Source: Penicillus capitatus
Lineage: Eukaryota > Chlorophyta
Assembly (NCBI GenBank): GCA_965649825.1
Contig: OZ287711.1
Coordinates: 416,781 to 480,780 of the forward strand
DNA length: 64,000 nucleotides
Reading direction: 5' to 3'
Both the position numbers and the translations under genes were made by a program. Under the pieces are notes generated by a model. It searched no databases. It saw only the letters and a list, made by a program, of their open reading frames with translations, and was not told the DNA's origin. This document shows positions 1 through 11,594 of the stretch, in pieces. Position 1 is the stretch's first letter. Each line of letters begins with the position of its first letter.

Positions 1-612
1 AACGATTCCAGAACCAGAATGGACTTGAACACAAAGCTTACGCAGATGACTGGGTCTCTTGTTGCATCAACTCATCAGACATATCTTAATGATGAAAATG
101 GCACAGGGTGAAGCCGGTCATTGCTGCATCCAAAACACTCAACTCGAAGCGTACAGACTCGATTTCGTTCCAGATTTTCCAATGCGAATCAAGCTGTGGA
201 TTCGCACTTGTTCACAATGGCAAGCGGTCGTACGACAAGAGCCTTCAACCCCGAGAGATGCCCTCACCTGACAACAATTCAATCAACGCGTTGGTTGATC
301 TCTTGGTCCGATGGCTAGCGAAAGTCAGTCACGCTCCATTCTGTGCACCAGTGACCATTATACACTTTGGCCATGCTTATACGTTTAGGCCAGTGCAAAT
401 GGAATGACGTCGGCCTTGGCGTCAAAGGTGCTTCTAGAAACCGCAGAGAAACAACGTCGTCCACTTTTTCGGATGCCGTTTCGAATAAAGCAAAAGATCC
501 AGCCGTCACTCGATTTCTGAATCCTGTATCGCCATCTGTACGATTCAGCACCTCGGAGTAAGAATGGTCAATAATGACTCCATAATCCACTGGATCTACG
601 GCGTACATACGA

Positions 613-801
613 ATGGATACGGCAAAAAGTCTTTGGTCAAGGACTTACTTTCCAGCAGTTCAGGCAAGTATAGCTATCCTCATATTTTTTCTATGTCTCA
701 CTATCTCCACTCTGTCATGCGTCTTGTGTGTCGTCAGATGTAAAGAAAAGAAGGTTCCTAGATTGGCTGCTCCCGGTGGGTTACTTCGCGTCGAAGAGTA
801 G
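613..801 (+). CDS. putative C-terminal part of a small single-pass membrane protein
   Basis: I do not recognise this gene. The 62-codon frame starts at an ATG and shows a hydrophobic stretch (ASIAILIFFLCLTISTL) followed by a basic tail (RCKEKKVPR), the layout of a transmembrane helix with a cytosolic end. Several small genes in this window share that layout, which is the main reason for listing it. Any ectodomain exons would lie in 59-612, where three frames look partly protein-like but I could not place splice sites. Alternatively the T-rich part (about 668-735) is itself an intron ending in cgtcag. Weak call. Confidence 0.25.
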   Translation: MDTAKSLWSRTYFPAVQASIAILIFFLCLTISTLSCVLCVVRCKEKKVPRLAAPGGLLRVEE

Positions 802-1561
802 ACCGTCGGCAACACTGATGGGATGTTCTTGCGTGCAGGAATCGTCGGCACAGACTCCCGCTCGGTACAGGCAACAACCAGCACGATAATTCCGTCTCGG
901 CAGATACCATGGCAAAAAATGAAATAGAGTGACATTCAGCAGTTGCTCGTAGCAGCCTCGCAGCCTACTCAAGTCAAGCGGTTAGAGTATTGTCTACGTT
1001 ATCTACGTGTGTTTTGATATGTGTGATCTCTTAGAATTTCTGACCATCAACCACCACACCGAAGGAAAGGAGGAGGGTCTGGCGGGTACACCATTTGCAA
1101 TGCATGACGAGGATCGCATCACCCCAGGGCTATCTCAAGAATTAAATAGATCGCATTGCTTGCATGAACTGTTGCATCCCTACTGAGTGCTTTGCCTTAG
1201 CTCAAAGAATTTTCCATATAGACCACTCTTGTCGTGCACAGGGTGACGCATTCTGTAGTGTTAAAGCTCTACGTTGCGAGACAAAGGTGATGCGCAACAA
1301 TGAATATTAATGGAAGATGTATGCACAGACAGCATAGGGTGCGTGGTTCTTCGTTACCACAATCCACTCACTGATTGGCAGTCCATTCTCAAACAATGCA
1401 ATACTTCATGTCTCGGAAAGAAAACAATCCACTGCAGGAAGGGATTCCTATGCTCATTATGTTTACTGTGACGTGACGTATTCTGTTACAGCGATTGAGA
1501 AGAAGAACAGGTAGATGCGGAAGTCAGTGTATGAAATATTCAGTAACGAGGAAATTTGTGC
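802..1561. other. no gene recognised
   Basis: AT-richer sequence with only short open frames on both strands. I see no domain, repeat array or RNA gene. Confidence 0.4.
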
Positions 1562-2086
1562 CTAGTCTTTGCGTTGTGCTTCTTCGCGGGCCTCGCGTTC
1601 CCGGCGGCGTCCTTCATTCACCGATTTGGATTCTCGACAGATTTTTTCAAATTCATGCTTACTTTCTGTCTCGAGTCTGATTTCTTCTGCTTCGCGTCTG
1701 CGTTGTCTTTCTCCGAAGCAGCCGAGTTCAATGAGTCCACCTGACGGATTGTTCGACATGTTGATTGCATAGCATTCTCTGTACCAGATTATGAAAAGAA
1801 TAAGATAAAACAAGAGTAAAAGACCGTAACAGGTACAAACAAACCCGACAAGAATCCAAACGCCTACATCGGAAGGAGAACCACCAGTACCACCTCCAGC
1901 ATAATAAGCGCCGACACTACCACGAGCAGCGCCACCGCCACCGCCACCGTATCTGGACAAATCTCTGCCTGTTGAGTAGGCTGTGTATAAAGCAGTATCA
2001 CCACCCCTCGCCAAGGATCGAGTTCCATCGGCAGCTAGATCACGCCGTTTAGTCTTGTTCTCAATCAAAAGATAAAGGCACACCAA
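1562..2086 (-). CDS. Gly-rich single-pass membrane protein with charged tail, partial
   Basis: Not a family I recognise. The frame encodes, in order, a polar segment, a Gly/Tyr/Ser-rich stretch with a run of six glycines, a strong transmembrane helix (LLLLFYLILFIIWY), and a highly charged Glu/Arg/Lys tail with coiled-coil character. The open frame begins at a non-ATG codon, so the true 5' end must be an upstream exon. The natural candidate is the signal-anchor ORF at 2250-2453 on the same strand, which would make this one type I membrane protein with an N-terminal signal, a Gly-rich ectodomain, a membrane helix and a coiled-coil tail. I could not find a clean splice pair joining them. Confidence 0.4.
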   Translation of the reverse strand: MVCLYLLIENKTKRRDLAADGTRSLARGGDTALYTAYSTGRDLSRYGGGGGGAARGSVGAYYAGGGTGGSPSDVGVWILVGFVCTCYGLLLLFYLILFIIWYRECYAINMSNNPSGGLIELGCFGERQRRREAEEIRLETESKHEFEKICRESKSVNEGRRREREAREEAQRKD

Positions 2087-2249
2087 TTGAATGCTTCACT
2101 AGGGAATTGGCTCCGCCTCGGAAGCCGTCTTTTCTTCCCAGCAGCATCAAACCTGTTGCCTAGCAACAATGAATGCGTTTAACGCACCACATGCATCGGA
2201 AAAAGCAGAAACACGGTTGATGAGCATCCAAGGCAGAAAAGAAAGTCAA

Positions 2250-2453
2250 TCATCGCCTTGCGGAGTGGCTCCGATAAACATCTATCTCATTTATTACCTC
2301 ATCTGTTGTTGTGGACGTTACGGAATCGGCGCTGTCAAACGAAACGGTGAAAACGCCTCCGGCAATCAAAAGAATGCTGCAAAAAATCAGCAGCGAAATC
2401 TTTAAGGCTCTTTTCATCCCCTTGAGCTTTTTGGACGCGAAGTCGAGCTCCAT
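2250..2453 (-). CDS. putative signal-peptide/signal-anchor exon
   Basis: Starts at an ATG and encodes two lysine-rich turns followed by a hydrophobic segment (ISLLIFCSILLIAGGVF) and a Ser/Thr-rich stretch. This is typical of a signal peptide or signal anchor. It lies upstream, on the same strand, of the Gly-rich membrane protein frame at 1562-2086 and may be its first exon. A gtaata donor follows the Thr-rich stretch. Confidence 0.3.
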   Translation of the reverse strand: MELDFASKKLKGMKRALKISLLIFCSILLIAGGVFTVSFDSADSVTSTTTDEVINEIDVYRSHSARR

Positions 2454-2912
2454 GTCGTGTCGCGAGCGAACCGTAAACAAACGCAGTGACACTATAGAGG
2501 GCTTCGGGCAATCGATAAACGGCACTCCGTGTTTCCTGATCGATTATTTCTCTCCGAAACTCAATTCGTAAACCCATCCACCGATGTCAGGTATACTTGT
2601 ACACAGCGCGAGAACCTCACAGGTAAAAATATGTCTACGCGCCGCTCATTATCCTTCTCCCATTTATAGGTACGCTGTAGGTGTGACACGCGAGTTTTAC
2701 TAGGAAAGAGAGTGATTCGTCGCGTGACGTCATTCGTCTTCATGGATGGGCGTGTGAAAGAATGATCACAATAGACGCAAGACTCGACAGCGTACGTAGC
2801 CCACGGAAGTATGTCGATGTTATCTGATGTGACAGCTACGCCGGCATGGCAGCGCTTGGAGTCGCCCTGTGCGTTCGTTCAGCGCGGGTCATTTCGACAA
2901 CACCACGACGTC

Positions 2913-4524
2913 ATGTTTTCTGAGCTTCTGCTCGCAATTTTGGCAGTGCTGCTCAGTCGCACGTTGTGGAGGAGATGGCGATACGACCTACACAAGATTC
3001 CCTCGCCTCCCTCTTGGCCATGGCTGGGGAAAATGAAAGAAATCGCCGACTGCCACAACCAAAACGCTGACCAACACTCTCTGCGGGCACTTTGGCTGCA
3101 ACAAGCCGGCAATCCGCAAATCATGCGCGTTAGAATACGCCCTCCGTCGAACGGGGCCCAAATGGCTGATTCTAGGTGGAGTTTCCAGGCGAGACATTGA
3201 TTTACGTCCGAGACATCGAATGCATCAAAGGGACATTCTTGACGAAGACGAGCGGCATGCCTAGACCTCCATCCTTCGGCCTCTTGTTTGTTCCGGTAGG
3301 GTTCGCACACGGTGTTTGTTTATCCCCCACTCCTCTGCTGCTCAGATGTTGGGCGGTGATCCGAAAATCAAGTCTCTGTTGACGCTTCAACACATCACTC
3401 CCTACACAAAGGCCATTCGATCCGTATACGCTGCTGCTATGCAAACGAGTCGCCTCAAGAAGGCGATACCAAAGATAGATCTCGTCATGGACCGCCTGAT
3501 CGCTGTCATCGAAGAGAAGCGCAGCAGCGGTCCCGTCGATCTGCAAGACCTATGTGTCAGGTTGTCGCTGGATGTGATCGGGATCGTGGCATTGGATATC
3601 CATCTCGGCGGATTGGATGGCAGCACACGTCTTCACGAAGCGATACTGGATGCTGGCATCGTTGTCTCGCAAGTTTGTATGGATCTACCGAAGCAGATGT
3701 ACTACAAATTCTTTCCATTCTCCAAAGGAGCACAGATGCAGAGGAAGACGGTTAACCGCTTGCTAGATGAATGGAAGAAACTGGCGAAGGCTGTGAGAGA
3801 AAAGGAAGATCCCGTCGACGGGGAAGAACCCATGTGGTACACGCTGAGAAACACAATCGATCCCGACACGGGCGCTCCGCTAGGAGACAAGGAGTTGACA
3901 ACTGAGATCGCTACAGTTGTGATAGGAGGCATGTATACGACCGGCCATCAGTTGGCGTGGATACTCGCCTATCTGGCAGCAGACGACGAGATCGTTAACA
4001 GACTCTTGGAGGAGCTCCACGATTACGGATTGTTCGGTCCGCATGGACAGAACGTGGACATTGAGATTCTCGGGCAGTTGTCTTACCTGAACGCCATCGT
4101 CAAGGAAGGAATGCGGATCGCTCACATCACTTTTCTGCACGGATTTCGCATCACGAAAGAAGACACGGTGATTATGGGCTACCGCATCCCTAAGGGGACA
4201 GAACTCGGCGTTCCAGGCAACAGATGGGTCGGAGCAGACGAGGACTGGAGCGATCCCTGGGTGTTCAGACCGGAGAGATGGCTGACTGGCGAAGACCTAT
4301 CGAGAAAGCGCTACTTTCCTTTCTCCTATGGCCCAAGGGACTGCGCTGGACAGAAGCTGGCCATGCTCGAAATGCGAATGGCCATCATCCGACTGATCAA
4401 GCGATTTCGATTCCGTCTGAAGAAACCGCTCAGCGAACTGACGCAGAGGACAAGGTCAGGCTTTAGCACGGAAGCCGTCGATGGTATCTGGGTGGAGGTC
4501 TCTCCTCGATCGCCTTCCACCTGA
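2913..4524 (+). CDS. cytochrome P450 (P450-1), 504 aa, three exons
   Basis: Microsomal-type P450 monooxygenase. Exons are 2913-3128, 3176-3295 and 3346-4524; introns of 47 and 50 nt are GT-AG and phase 0. The exon structure was fixed by comparison with the inverted paralogue at 12.7-14.4 kb, whose exons 1 and 2 have exactly the same lengths (216 and 120 nt). Visible motifs in order: N-terminal hydrophobic anchor, Pro-rich hinge (KIPSPPSWPW), I-helix with GGMYTTGHQ (the usual acidic residue is a Tyr), K-helix EGMR (ExxR), FRPERW (PERF region) and the haem-binding loop FSYGPRDCAG with the ligand Cys. Substrate cannot be inferred. The ATG at 2913 is chosen because the anchor starts there; an in-frame ATG exists at 2811. 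Intact by inspection. Confidence 0.9.
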
Positions 4525-5133
4525 ATATCCTACTAATCAATCCCTGTTCACACACATGATCCGTTCATTTAGGGGGAGACTTGTGTGTCCGCCCTCTTTT
4601 TTTGAGTTGTTTGTCAGCAACGCTAATTTGTTGTATGCGGGTTGGCATGTTTTGTCGACACATTGCTAAATGTGAACCACAAGCGCCTTGAAGACAGATG
4701 ATGCTGTTCTCATTCTTGAATGACTAGAGGTTGTATCACTGAACATGATCATATCAAGTGCTCTGTTTTGCATCGCTCGCGGACGTGTAAGAACGCACTT
4801 TGGGAAATTCCTGCTGATTCATCTCTTCATCTGAAACAGATGCAAAACAATTGTCCACATTATCTTTCTTCATTGCACATCGAGTGTTCTTTCGTATGAC
4901 ATACACGCAAATGCATAACGCGTCTCCCTAAATCTAGCGTGTCTCTGACAGTAACGTTTGCGTTCGGTATGGCGGAGTGTAATAGGCATCAGCTGTCGGA
5001 TTGAAAAGACGATCTCCAGCTTGACGCGACCCGTGGCGTTTTGATTGCGGTTCATCTTCATTCACGACGCGGAAAGGACAGTCGCCGGCGAACTGCAAAA
5101 ACTCGTGTTGCCTATTGTTTCTTCTCTGTCCGC
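4525..5133. other. intergenic, nothing recognised
   Basis: Spacer between P450-1 and the PLAC8 gene. Only short frames. No clear promoter element. Confidence 0.4.
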
Positions 5134-5601
5134 ATGCACTCTCCTCCTTCACATCTCCCCCTCTCCGAAGAATGGCGCTTCGGACTGTGCGACTGCACAG
5201 GGGATTGCGAAACGTGTTGCTTGGGATGCTGGGTTCCCTGCCTTTTGCATGCCGAGAACGGACGAAGATTGACGGGTGATTCTGGGAATCGTTACCTTGT
5301 CGACTTCATCGCCTACACGATATTGTGTTCTCTCTGCTGGTCCTTCAGTCTTGCTCTATGCGGCTGCTTCGGATGCCAATGCTTCATGGGAATCGAAAGA
5401 AGAAGACAGATCCGCTTGAAGTATGGACTGCCCGAAAAGCCATGCAGCGATTTCTGCGTGCATTTCTGGTGCCATCTCTGCGCTCAGTGTCAAGAAGCAA
5501 GGGAAATTGTGGCAAGAGAGCCGATCACGGAGCCTGCAACGTCGATGAATCCGACGCGACAGCAGCATTCAACGTATCCTGTGTCCGGGGACGCACCCTG
5601 A
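5134..5601 (+). CDS. PLAC8 (PCR/FW2.2-like) Cys-rich membrane protein, 155 aa
   Basis: PLAC8-family protein; plant members (PCR, CNR/FW2.2-like) are small plasma-membrane proteins linked to metal transport or organ and cell size control. The frame shows the family order: a Trp-containing entry to GLCDC, then CCLGCWVPC, a hydrophobic double segment (YTILCSLCWSFSLALCG), and the C-terminal CSDFCVHFWC followed by CAQCQEARE. The Cys spacing and the QE-R end are diagnostic. ATG at 5134 begins just ahead of the conserved Trp and gives a normal family length, so I prefer it to the longer frame from 5041, which opens with TTG. Single exon. Biological role here unknown. Confidence 0.85.
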   Translation: MHSPPSHLPLSEEWRFGLCDCTGDCETCCLGCWVPCLLHAENGRRLTGDSGNRYLVDFIAYTILCSLCWSFSLALCGCFGCQCFMGIERRRQIRLKYGLPEKPCSDFCVHFWCHLCAQCQEAREIVAREPITEPATSMNPTRQQHSTYPVSGDAP

Positions 5602-7233
5602 GGCAACGGAAGACGTGAAGGCCCTTTGACACAGTGCAGCAATCAGTGATGACGTTTTTGAACGCAGGCGATTTGATAACCCTTATCACACGCACATGAC
5701 GTTTTGGAAACATCCTTCTTAGAAATACGCTTACCCGTTCATTATTCAGACGAAACATGTTGAGTCATTTGACGCATCTGTGGCTTTCTCATCCAGATTT
5801 GTAATGCTTTAAATTACCCTGAGGTCACGATCATCTTCGGTAGAGCATGATGTGACGTCTCCATCCTGAGCTGCATCGACGCATTCGACGTCAATTTCGA
5901 CTTCGTGCATAAACCGCCGACCTCTTCTGATCTTTGTCGTTTCTGGCGAATGAATGTTTTTGGAAAACGCAGCCTTGAGACAGATGTCCAGGCCTGAGTC
6001 GATTTGCATCACGAACAACAGCATCGATGGTATTCAAGGAATGCAGGTTGCATGAAAATCAGAATACAGTGTGCTGCTGATTGACCGATGCCTTGCTTAA
6101 ATGTCAACGGTCGGTCACCTATGGCAGAACAAGTATGTGGGTATTTGCCAAATCGAATACTCTTCGGTCCAGACGCCTCGTCTGTACGCAGAGTATTGAA
6201 CTGATAATGCTATGTGAGATGATTGGCCATCTGTAGAACCCTGATCGATGTTCGGTGAAGTGAGAGATGGAATTATGGATGTGATAGGCATGAATCTTCT
6301 CTACCCTCTCTCTCAGCTAGTGAAGCGCAAGAGGCGAAGACTTGAAATCGAGAGAGTCCAGTTGAACGAAAGTGTCTCCACTATAGACGCCTTATGACAG
6401 AAGACAAGCAAATGTGAGGGCGGGGAGCGGAGCAGTGGACGGATGCCTTCTCATTGATACATCGAAGATGCAAGACAGACGCTCGTCCATAGATAGCTTT
6501 GATGACGGCAACAGGAGTAGATTCACTCGCACAGAGTCTTGAAGCCTTTTAGTAGCACAGATCAAGGGTTTCCGTCTAAAGGTCTCTGGGGAGACTATTT
6601 TGAGTTCTTGGTTCCTCTCTCGGCAACTGGCCTTTCGTCAAACAATGATTGTCCGCAACTGTCCAAACAGATTGATTTACCTTATTTATTGTACTGGGCC
6701 GAAGAGATGAAAATGTAACACCTCATAGATGTGTGGCAGTTATTAGTTAGTGATCTAGAAAAGAAGCTCTTCTTCGGCTCTCATACAATCGATAACGTAT
6801 CAAAGTGCTTGCTCTGAGAAAACATGTACTGACCATTGAGGCCGAGGTCGACCAAATTGAACTCATACCCGTTAATAAATCTCTTCTCACAACGCATCCC
6901 ATACTGTGTATTCCGGGATCCTTTAGCCCAATTTCTCTCAGTGTCGCGACATTTACGAAAGACATTTCTACCGAAGAAAATGCCAATCTCGACAGCATTC
7001 TATATACAGCTGAAATCCATCGTTACGTTCTGAAACGGAACGACGGAAGTTGGACAAAAGAATGACTGGTGGTCGCGAAGAGGCGTGTCACATCAAGAAT
7101 GAACATTTCACGAACGCCAGCCACACGACGTTCGCGTTGTTAAGCAACTACGGATAAGAGGAGACATTGTGAGACGTGCTGTGTATCACGTTTCCGTTCC
7201 GGATTCGTGGGGCAGACCTTTACTGTATCACTG
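5602..7233. other. long intergenic stretch without recognisable genes
   Basis: About 1.6 kb with short frames only. A + frame at 6805-7065 (86 codons) is the most protein-like but has no recognisable domain or context. No repeats or RNA genes seen. Confidence 0.4.
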
Positions 7234-7894
7234 ATGACGTGCGTACGATTCACCGAACAACGAAATGCACACAGCTGTGTTCCTCGCCGTTCCGATACGT
7301 TCACGGATTCAGAGGACAGCGTTATGAGCGAAGCTGACCCACTCGCAGCATCTGCGAAGATTCTGGAGTCAGTTCTCGAGTATGAACAGTTTCTGCTCAA
7401 AGTATTAGCTTGCGTTATGACTGACGGTCTTCGCGAGTGTCGTCTCGTCTGTCGCCAATGGCGCGACGTATGTGGGAAGCTGCCTGTTAGATTAACAACA
7501 AGACTCGGTTTTGAGCTATTCAACGTGAAAAACAGCGACGGCGTAATTTCCAAACGCTACGTCACTGTATGCCGAAGACTTCTTGGGGTTTTCCGGAAGA
7601 ACGGTGATAGATGTCGATCCAATCCCTCACCTGTCGAAACTCGCGAAACTGCACACTCTGCAGATATCACTCAGTGGAAAGCAAAGGGCCACAAAGGAAC
7701 TGCGTCCAGTTCTTTTATCACTCAACCGCCTTCCGTCTGTTTCGTTCCGTGTCGTCGGCAGAAGCACTCTTACCACTTGCCGTGGACGTTTTGAGATGCC
7801 TGACGTGATTCACCTCGTTGGATCTCTACACGAACATCAGATCATACCAACCCACATAGATCCGATCGCTGAACTCCGAGGTCTCGTCAGTTAG
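7234..7894 (+). pseudogene. degenerate F-box/LRR family member (copy A)
   Basis: The 5' part is clearly related to the F-box/LRR genes of this window: NAHSC near the start matches copy F (39.5-41.4 kb), followed by the F-box-like block (LLKVLACV, then ECRLVCRQWRDVCGKLPV). At about 7510-7590 the homology moves to another frame, which continues with the next conserved block (PIPHLSKLAKLHTLQ, then LRPVLLSLNRL) up to ELRGL. There it meets a stop at 7894, where intact copies continue for some 300 more residues including the conserved intron. I could not find a ~50-nt intron that restores the frame. A frameshifted, 3'-truncated pseudogene is the simplest reading. Confidence 0.6.
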
Positions 7895-9873
7895 GCGGCG
7901 GAAATCTCAACTTGCTGATTATTCCCGCCATCAGCTTCTCTTTCTTTTTCTCACTCAACTCACAGAACCTACCGTCAACTGGATTCGCATTGGTTTTGCG
8001 GTGATGGAGAAAATGCGTCGTTCCAGGTGATAGCAATGTCCGTATTCATCTCGCGTGCCAGTCACATCAAGCACTGCACTCGATAGGGCCGGCCGCCCTG
8101 CTCTGACACTCATCTGTATGCGTTTGTCTTTCACACGAAGCTGCTTACACGCACACTTCTAAGCGCACGACCAACCGAGAACTAGTGATGAAACGTCATG
8201 AGAGAAAGAAGAGTCTCCGTTTTCACATGGGTCACATGGCTCACTCAGTGAGCATGCTCTATGAATATTGATCAGAGAGCGCCGCCAGGGCAACCGAGGT
8301 CACGGAATCGCAAAAGAGGATAGCCGACAAAACGATATACCAGTGGAACGGGAGCCTACGGATTTAGCAATTAGATCCTCCTGATGTGGGACACTAGAAG
8401 ATCTGAGTTTTACAAATGTTTCAGTCGCAGCGCGCTTCTCTGAAATCGACAAACGCGGTCGTTTCCGGGGCGATAGATGAAAGAGACGGGCATTGTAAGA
8501 GGTGATTCCTTCAGTCGTGTGGAGGTTCTGTAGCTTCGACAGTAGACAGAACATGCCGTAAGACCAAAGCGACGAAGGCAAAACGCCGTCTGGAGGTGGC
8601 CGATCACCTCACGTGTTGGTAACGCTGCCCCACTGAACGGAAATGATTGTCATTCTGTGGTGCTTTAGAGAAAGTCACTTCTTTGAACGAACACTGTCCC
8701 AGTTTAACGTTTCTGGCGGTTTTGCGCTATTGGCCGATATGTGAGACCGAAATCCAGTTGCTGGGGAGATGCATGTCAAGGATTTACCAGATCTACTTCG
8801 TCGCGGCGATGTTCACTTACAAAAGTAATGGAGAAAGACAATGGGGTCACCTGAGAGCTGTATGAGAGGGTTACCTGTCTTCAATGGGTTTCCTTCCCTT
8901 TGCCATGCTTGTTTCAGCTCCTACCAATCCGTTTGGACGTTGTCAGTGGACAGCTGTCCACCTTCGTGCAGCTGTCCAAAGGATTATATAAATTCTTACA
9001 ATCATTGTACAAACAGTCTTTGTAAGCCATACGCCTTCGTCGTCAACCCGTTGTCCGTCAACAAACACGACAACGTGTATACAAAGAATATGGCATGTTC
9101 TCAGATAGCCATGTTTCTTGACCGAATACACAAAACAGCAAACTACCGTTTTTTCGAAGAAATCTTGCAAACAGATAGTGCGTTGCATCTTGTTGATCAT
9201 AGCTAAAGTCTGATATGACGAGAATGTAGCGCGAACTTTGACGCCCTTGCCATCGTTATTGATATGTCAGTCCTGTGCTCGTGGCAGTTGGTGACTGCAG
9301 ACCATAGATCGACTCTGCCAAAATGCACCAACGTTGCATACCCATTATGTTCCGCGGCGTCCACTGCCGGACGCGATGAACGATTGTCATGCCATGCACT
9401 GATAACAAGTCACATCACCGATGAGGCGGAGAACCGTGGCGGCGTATAGGATTTGTAGCCCCGCGATTTCCGCAGAGCTGTCGTTGACATTGAAGATATG
9501 ACTGTTTGTTATGTCGTTGTGTAACAGTCACCCTATACGAACTCGACGCATCTTAAGTAATATAAGACAGAGGGCAGGTCGACGAGGGGATTGTTCACAC
9601 CTGTTCGTTCTGAGACAGCTCCTGGTGTGCCTCTTAGCAGAGACAAAGCATTTTTGCAAACACGTATTACGCTGTCCGACGCACAAACACAAGAGCAACG
9701 GATACAGTCGATGACACAAAGAGTCGCGTCACGTTGGCCCTAATGAGCAGCGAACTGTGAGTGAAGATGAGAGGAGCAACGTGTCGACGGATATAAACGT
9801 AAAGCGATACCATTCGTTGTCCTTCGCTGCAGTTGAATTCTGTGAGCAAAGGAAAAAGCACGCGGCGTCTTCG
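7895..9873. other. intergenic/decayed sequence between F-box copies A and B
   Basis: About 2 kb with only short frames. It may contain unrecognisable remains of the LRR half of copy A. No RNA genes or mobile-element signatures seen. Confidence 0.35.
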
Positions 9874-11594
9874 ATGGGGGGCGTCTTTTCGAGGAGAAGG
9901 AGCTCAGAACTCCAACACAACAGGCGCACATCTCAAGCCGCCACTCCGTCGGATACGCCAAATACGCTTGGCGCGCTGCTCGAAAACGAAGACATACTGC
10001 ACAAGGTGCTGTCGTATGTCGCTGCAGACGACGGCCTGTACGAAGTTAGACGCGTCTGCTGCCGATGGTGCGAAGCGTGCGCGAAGCTGCCGGTCAAGAT
10101 TCGAGGTATTCGTCCAGACGAAGTGGAGACAGTGGCGGAGATGTTTCCCGAGGCCGTTTCCCTGGTGCCGGACTATCTGCTCGACTCGGCCGATGTCGTC
10201 GAGCGACATCTCATGCCGCATCTGCCGCGACTGACGAAGCTGCGCCATCTGAGCCTCGTGTTGCCAGAGGAGGAGATCGATATCGACTTCCTGCAAACGT
10301 CACTTCAGTCTCTGGATCGCCTCCAGTCCCTCACTCTCGAGATCGTCTACGAAAACGCCCTTCGCGACGCCCTCGGTACTCTAGAGCGTCTGACGCATCT
10401 GGTCAGGCTGGATCTCGCCGTCGTCCACGACGTCCAGATGTTCCTCGAGCCGGTGACCGAACTGCGAGGACTGCGAGAGCTGAAGTTGGATGCCCGGATG
10501 CTGGTCAACGTCTGGGGCCAGCTCCTCTTTCCCTCACTGACGCAGCTGACGCGACTGGAGGTGCGCCGCTCGTCCGGTCGCGACGACCTGGGTCAATGTC
10601 CGTTGGATCTGCAGGTCAGTATGTCTCCACACAGCAGGTTCTGTCTGATCTTGACACCACGTGTCTGTTCTAGTCCATCTCGCCTTACGCCCCGACGCTT
10701 CGATCGCTGGAGACGGATGTGCCGCTCAGATGCTCGCCGCCATCGGAGGAGACTCCCTGGAGCGCGTTCCGCCAGTTGGCCAGCCTCAGAATCCGCAGCA
10801 CCGCTCCGTGGAACGACATCCTCTTCGATGGGCTTCGACAGCTGAGTCGCCTGACGGAGCTGGAGGCGATCTCCCCAGATGGCGACAGCGATCACACTTT
10901 CGCAGGATGCATCACTGCTCTCACTGGACTCAGATCGTTCTCTCTCGCAGAAGGAGCGTCCTCTTCCGTCTCGGCAGAGGTCACACAATGCTTGACCGCG
11001 CTCTCTCGGCTGACACGACTCTGTCTCAGCGCCATCGCCTCGTCGACTGGATGTTCCTTGCGTCTGCCGACAACGCTTGTAGATCTCTCGCTCAGTTTCC
11101 ATCAGGAACCTCATCTGGGTACGTCTCAGGTCCTAATGTCCTTGCCGAATCTCTGCTCCCTGGAGATCAACAGCTCTGGCATCAAGCATCTTCTGCAGTC
11201 CGACGGAGTGACGCCGTCTTGCTTCTTTAAACGCCTCAATAAACTGAGGGCGTTCAAGACCCAGAATGTCGTTCTGTGCCCACACTGTCTGGAAGCGCTG
11301 GCCGCAATGTCCGACCTGACGGAGCTGCGATTCAGCGAACCCAAAACGCACGTCGACCTCGATCTCATCCGCGCTCTGCTGAGCTCCCCGAATCTGAAGG
11401 TCCTCCGCATCCCTTCCCCTCAGCTATTGATCGATCAGCTGATGCGAGGAGAACTGAAGGGATGCTTTCCTGGGCTCAGGGAGTTCTGCTTTCCCGGAAA
11501 CTGCATCCTGGATGCCGGCATGCAGTCCGCGCTGCTGAAGTCTTTTCCGTGTCTTCGCCTATCTCGACACCCGAAGCAGACGAGCACGTGCTGA
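9874..11594 (+). CDS. F-box-like/LRR protein (copy B), 553 aa, one intron
   Basis: Probable substrate adaptor of an SCF-type E3 ubiquitin ligase. Exons 9874-10614 and 10674-11594; the 59-nt GT-AG intron is phase 0 after the triplet DLQ. Near residue 45 an F-box-like helix block (EDILHKVLSYV, then VRRVCCRWCEACAKLPVKI) is followed by irregular leucine-rich repeats (for example LTKLRHLSLVLP, LDRLQSLTLEI, LTQLTRLEV, LSRLTELEAI) and the family's terminal motif SFPCLR. The first ATG after an open upstream frame gives an N-terminus MGGVFS, which fits an N-myristoylation signal. The gene is GC-rich compared with its relatives at 22-41 kb. F-box assignment is by motif; partner unknown. Confidence 0.8.

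Noticed and set aside
6805-7065. 86-codon + strand frame in the gap before F-box copy A
   Set aside because: No domain, no TM or signal, overlapping minus frame equally long; no context.
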